NCBI GenBank assembly: GCA_910585875.1
Contig: CAJUIK010000047.1
Location: forward strand, 1-8,150
Source: an uncultured Eubacteriales bacterium
GTDB taxonomy: Bacteria; Bacillota; Clostridia; Oscillospirales; Butyricicoccaceae
Direction of reading: 5' to 3'
DNA length: 8,150 nucleotides
Under the pieces are notes generated by a model. The model was not told where the DNA came from. It made no database searches and saw nothing but the letters and a program-made list of their open reading frames with translations. Shown here in pieces: positions 5,713 through 8,150 of the stretch. The number at the start of each line of letters is the position of its first letter. The stretch's first letter is position 1. The position numbers and the translations under genes were made by a program.

Positions 5713-6567
5713 TTACAGAAATAAATCCGCCAAGTTGGCGTTGGGGTTGACATGGGGCGCAATCAACCCGTCCTTGCAGGACATCATAGTGGTAACTCCA
5801 GGCCCGTGGCCGGCGGAGCGGGAATCGCTGTGGACTACCACGCCTATGGTCACAGCGCCGCCTCGATACGTGCGGCCGTAGCGGGTGTCGCTGTCCAAAA
5901 TGGCCACGAGATCCCCAAACCGCAGGCTGTCCAGCTCATAGCGGGCCACGGTATCCGGATCGAACATGGCGATATCATAATCGCCGCTGGCGCTGTTGCC
6001 GCTGCCCAGCCCGGCGCCCATCAGGAAGGCGGGCAGGATTTTGGCGACTCCAACTCCCAGCTTTTCCCCTTGGGGCTGAAGGTCCATTTTGTCCAGCAGC
6101 TCTGGGGAAAGGCTGCGCAGTATAACGCCCGGATAATCCAGCAAGCGCAGGCCCTGGCCGCAGGCCTTGATTTTAATGCGGTCGTCCAGATTCAACTTTT
6201 CCAAGACCTCTTGGTCGAAATGGATCATCAGATGCTCCACGCCGCCGTGTTTGCCCGTCACCAGGCCCCAGGCGCCCTTGGCCTCGCCGGAAATGACCTG
6301 GGCCCGGTTGCCGATGCAGGCATATGTCACATAGGCGTTGTTGAACCGCTCCACCGGGTTCTGGGTGGTGACGCCGGGCTCCAGGTGGTCCGCCGCCCAA
6401 TCCACGGCGCCGTCCCCGATTTTGGCGTTGTACACAATACCCCCAGTGCCAACCAGAAAATCCATCTCTCCGTCGGGGTTATAGTACCCCCGGCCGTTAT
6501 AGGCCGGATGAGCCGCCCGGCCCTCCACCGATATGACGGGCAGCTTGTCCCGATTTGTCCTCAGCAT
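5713..6567 (-). CDS. DUF4438 family protein
   Basis: This 284-residue soluble protein matches what I know of the DUF4438 family over its length. Its conserved blocks are GTGGIVYNAKIGD (40-52), DHLEPGV (60-66), CIGNRAQVISGEAKGAWG (84-101), GKHGGVEH (105-112), ACGQGLRL (135-142), LMGAGLGSG (182-190), GDYDIAMFD (195-203), SLRFGDLVAI (214-223), DTRYGRTYRGGAVTIGVVVH (227-246) and SAGHGPGVTT (251-260). Histidines at 61, 107, 112, 246 and 254 and many invariant-looking Asp/Glu residues suggest a metal or phosphate site, but no reaction is assigned to the family that I can state. The start ATG has AGGAGG (6575-6580) 7 bases upstream, inside the end of the GNAT gene, which it overlaps by 7 bases. It is the last gene of the operon and ends just before a strong terminator. 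A remote likeness to acetamidase/formamidase-type beta folds (GD...GGAVTIG...H) crossed my mind, but I cannot support it. Confidence 0.87.
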   Translation of the reverse strand: MLRTNRDKLPVISVEGRAAHPAYNGRGYYNPDGEMDFLVGTGGIVYNAKIGDGAVDWAADHLEPGVTTQNPVERFNNAYVTYACIGNRAQVISGEAKGAWGLVTGKHGGVEHLMIHFDQEVLEKLNLDDRIKIKACGQGLRLLDYPGVILRSLSPELLDKMDLQPQGEKLGVGVAKILPAFLMGAGLGSGNSASGDYDIAMFDPDTVARYELDSLRFGDLVAILDSDTRYGRTYRGGAVTIGVVVHSDSRSAGHGPGVTTMMSCKDGLIAPHVNPNANLADLFL

Positions 6568-7019
6568 CCCGCTTCCTCCTGTTCCACATCCAGCGTCATC
6601 TGCAAATAATCCAAAGGCTGATAGCCCGCCCGGCGATAGAGCCGCAGGGCGCCCTGGTTTTGGGCCGTAACTTCCAGCCGGAATCGGGCGGCCTGGGGGA
6701 ATTGCCGGCGCACAAACTCCAGCGCCTGGCTTCCCAGCCCTCTATTTTGAAATTCCGGCAGCACAAAAAGCTCCTCCACCAGCACCACAAGCCCCCCTAC
6801 CTCGGCGGAAAAGGTGAGGGATACAATCAGATAACCTGCCGGTTTTCCCCCATCCTGGAGGATATAGCCCCGAATATAGGGGTTTTCCCGGCTGAGCTGG
6901 TCAAAATTTTTGTGATAAATCCCCTCGGGCAGCGGGTGCAGCACAGCTTCGCTGCTGTAGAATAAATGGGCCATCTCCAGGTATAACTCTTTATCCTGGC
7001 TCGTCATGGGGCGAATCAA
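6561..7019 (-). CDS. GNAT-family N-acetyltransferase (TTG start)
   Basis: The 152-residue product transfers an acyl group from acetyl-CoA to an unknown amine. Counting from the TTG start, the acetyl-CoA motif is VLVEELFVLPEFQNRGLGSQ (79-98) with the QxxGxG-type pyrophosphate loop QNRGLG (91-96); motif B is N-x-GALRLYRRAGY (121-133). The N-terminus reads MIRPMTSQDKELYLEMA, a normal GNAT opening. I chose TTG at 7019-7017 because AAAGGGAG (7035-7028) is 8 bases upstream, family proteins start at this point, and its TTGA overlaps the TGA stop of the preceding Dus gene. The longer ATG at 7073 would add 18 residues encoded within the dus end; ATG 7007 would cut the first beta strand. The short overlaps with both neighbours point to an operon with coupled translation. 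Substrate cannot be read from the sequence; a ribosomal-protein or small-molecule target are both possible. Confidence 0.88.
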   Translation of the reverse strand: MIRPMTSQDKELYLEMAHLFYSSEAVLHPLPEGIYHKNFDQLSRENPYIRGYILQDGGKPAGYLIVSLTFSAEVGGLVVLVEELFVLPEFQNRGLGSQALEFVRRQFPQAARFRLEVTAQNQGALRLYRRAGYQPLDYLQMTLDVEQEEAGC

Positions 7020-8150
7020 ACAATCAACTCCCTTTCTATCTCTGGCCGCCCAGCCTGGCGGGCGGCGTACCAATCGAAAATCGCCTGGACCCGGGCCAGA
7101 TAATCCGCCGGCTGGGAGGCTTTTTTCAGCCCCTTGGCGGTTTTTTCATCGCAGCCCAGAACAGGCAGCATACAGCGCCACAGCTCCTTCATGCGCCGCA
7201 GGGCGTTCTGGGGGCTCTGAAAGGCTTGGCAGTATCCTTGATACAGGAAATCATGAAACTGCCGCAGCTCTTGGGCGCTAGCGGCGGGGCCTCCCCGCAG
7301 CCGCCGTCCTAGCGAAGGGTCGGCAATCAGCCCCCGGCCGATCATCAGCGCCCGCAGCCCTGGAACCCGGGCGCTCAGCCGGCGGCATTGGTCCGGGTCG
7401 GTCAAATCCCCGTTGTAAGACAGAGGCAAAGCGCATTGGGCGGCGATCTGCTCAAACACCGGCCAGCGGACGGGCTCTCGGTAAAAATCCTGCCGGATCC
7501 GGGGATGAACGGTCAGCTCGGCCACGGGATATTGCTGAAAAATCTCCAAAAGGGGGAAAATTTCCTCCGGGTTCTTCATGCCCAGTCGGGTTTTAATGGA
7601 AATTTCCATGGTCAGCTGAGAGAAAATCTGATCCAGAAATCGATCCAGCTCCTGGGGCGCGGCCAAAAAACCGGCCCCTTTTCCCTTGGCCGTCACAGTG
7701 CCTGAAGGACAGCCCAGGTTCAAATTGACTTGGCAATAGCCCGCCTGCTCCAGCCGCCGGGCGGCGCCGATAAAATCCTCCGCCCGGCGAGTCAGCAGCT
7801 GGGGAACCAGGCAGATTCCCCGGTTGTTCTCTGGCGCGGCTTCCGCCAGTTCTTTTTTATTGAGGGTTCCGCCCTGCCCCGGCGACAGGAACGGGGTGTA
7901 ATATCGGTCCACGCCGCCGAAAAACCGGGTCTGAGCCTGGCGGTAGAGCCAGCCTGTGATCCCCTCCATGGGCGCCAGATCCACCCGCGGGCTGGGATAA
8001 GCTAGGGCCAGCTTTTGGCCGCGGCTCAGCTTTTTCACCGCCGCCTCCCGCCGCAGAGCGGCGGAATGGTCCGGGCAGGGTTCCTGATAAATCAGCTCCA
8101 GCGGCCCCCGTCCCCGGGTGTATTTGGCGCCCTTCCCCGCCCGATGTTCC
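7016..8150 (-). CDS. GIY-YIG nuclease-like domain fused to tRNA-dihydrouridine synthase (5' end outside window)
   Basis: The frame is open to the window edge. The part from about 8149 to 8003 encodes the C-terminal half of a YhbQ/UPF0213-type GIY-YIG domain: EHRAGKGAKYTRGRGPLELI, then ALRREAAVKKLSRGQKLAL, with the likely metal-binding Glu in ALRRE. After a linker of about six residues (AYPSPR) it continues without a stop into a complete Dus domain: VDLAPMEGITG, NLNLGCPSG with the catalytic Cys, KTRLGM, TVHPRIR, SYNGDL and LMIGRG (flavin-binding Lys, His and Gly/Arg positions). Dus enzymes use FMN and NADPH to reduce uridines in tRNA. Numbered from GTG 8038, the catalytic Cys is residue 110 and the FMN-region His is 178. 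A GTG at 8038 with GGGAGG 5 bases upstream could start a separate Dus, but it would begin inside the GIY-YIG C-terminal helix; the fusion is the simpler reading. First gene visible of the Dus-GNAT-DUF4438 operon. Confidence 0.87.
   Translation of the reverse strand, partial: EHRAGKGAKYTRGRGPLELIYQEPCPDHSAALRREAAVKKLSRGQKLALAYPSPRVDLAPMEGITGWLYRQAQTRFFGGVDRYYTPFLSPGQGGTLNKKELAEAAPENNRGICLVPQLLTRRAEDFIGAARRLEQAGYCQVNLNLGCPSGTVTAKGKGAGFLAAPQELDRFLDQIFSQLTMEISIKTRLGMKNPEEIFPLLEIFQQYPVAELTVHPRIRQDFYREPVRWPVFEQIAAQCALPLSYNGDLTDPDQCRRLSARVPGLRALMIGRGLIADPSLGRRLRGGPAASAQELRQFHDFLYQGYCQAFQSPQNALRRMKELWRCMLPVLGCDEKTAKGLKKASQPADYLARVQAIFDWYAARQAGRPEIERELIV

Noticed and set aside
5752..6609. Plus-strand open frame opposite the DUF4438 gene
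   Set aside because: It is the mirror of a strongly conserved family, has no SD and crosses the GNAT/DUF4438 junction; a shadow frame.
1..8150. Search for CRISPR arrays, insertion sequences, tRNA/rRNA genes, toxin-antitoxin pairs and a Thoeris ThsA partner
   Set aside because: No direct DNA repeat arrays, transposase motifs, terminal repeats or RNA-gene signatures were seen, and no SIR2/SLOG or known defence effector is encoded in the window.

Overview
The window looks like chromosomal DNA of a GC-rich member of the Clostridia (Firmicutes), perhaps an Oscillospirales-type gut anaerobe. The reasons are strong purine-rich Shine-Dalgarno sites (AGGAGG, GGAGG), sigma-A-type promoters, a secreted protein with a copper-amine-oxidase-like 'stalk' domain typical of that class, and tightly overlapping genes with GC-rich codons. 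I see no insertion sequence, CRISPR array, tRNA or rRNA. The assignment is an inference from gene content, not from a marker gene.

Layout from left to right. (1) The 3' part of nadE (NAD+ synthetase) runs on the + strand to 546 and ends at a strong hairpin terminator (583-611), shared with the gene that converges on it. (2) A two-gene minus-strand operon (4167 to 686) encodes an HxlR-type winged-helix regulator and, overlapping it by ATGA, a 1027-residue protein. That protein has two TIR-like domains, two Sel1-like repeats and thirteen extended TPR units with an almost invariant 47-residue period. (3) A divergent intergenic region (4168-4335) holds two face-to-face promoters and a GC-rich inverted repeat. 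(4) Two + strand genes follow: a membrane-anchored DUF2500 protein (4336-4734) and a secreted stalk-domain protein (4903-5637), the latter with its own near-consensus extended -10 promoter and a 5'-UTR hairpin. (5) A perfect 16-bp-stem terminator (5654-5692) separates this from a minus-strand operon. In order of transcription it has a GIY-YIG/tRNA-dihydrouridine-synthase fusion (cut by the window end), a GNAT acetyltransferase starting at TTG, and a DUF4438 protein, each overlapping the next by a few bases.

The most notable items are: the TIR-TIR-Sel1-TPR protein under a linked HxlR regulator, with a glutamate at the position of the TIR NADase catalytic residue in both TIR copies; the strict 47-residue TPR period; the position of that putative NAD+-consuming protein next to an NAD+ synthetase gene; and the in-frame joining of a GIY-YIG nuclease-like domain to a dihydrouridine synthase, which is easily missed because a GTG with a Shine-Dalgarno-like sequence lies inside the fused frame. 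Functional links are hypotheses from context; domain calls come from motif reading without a database search.
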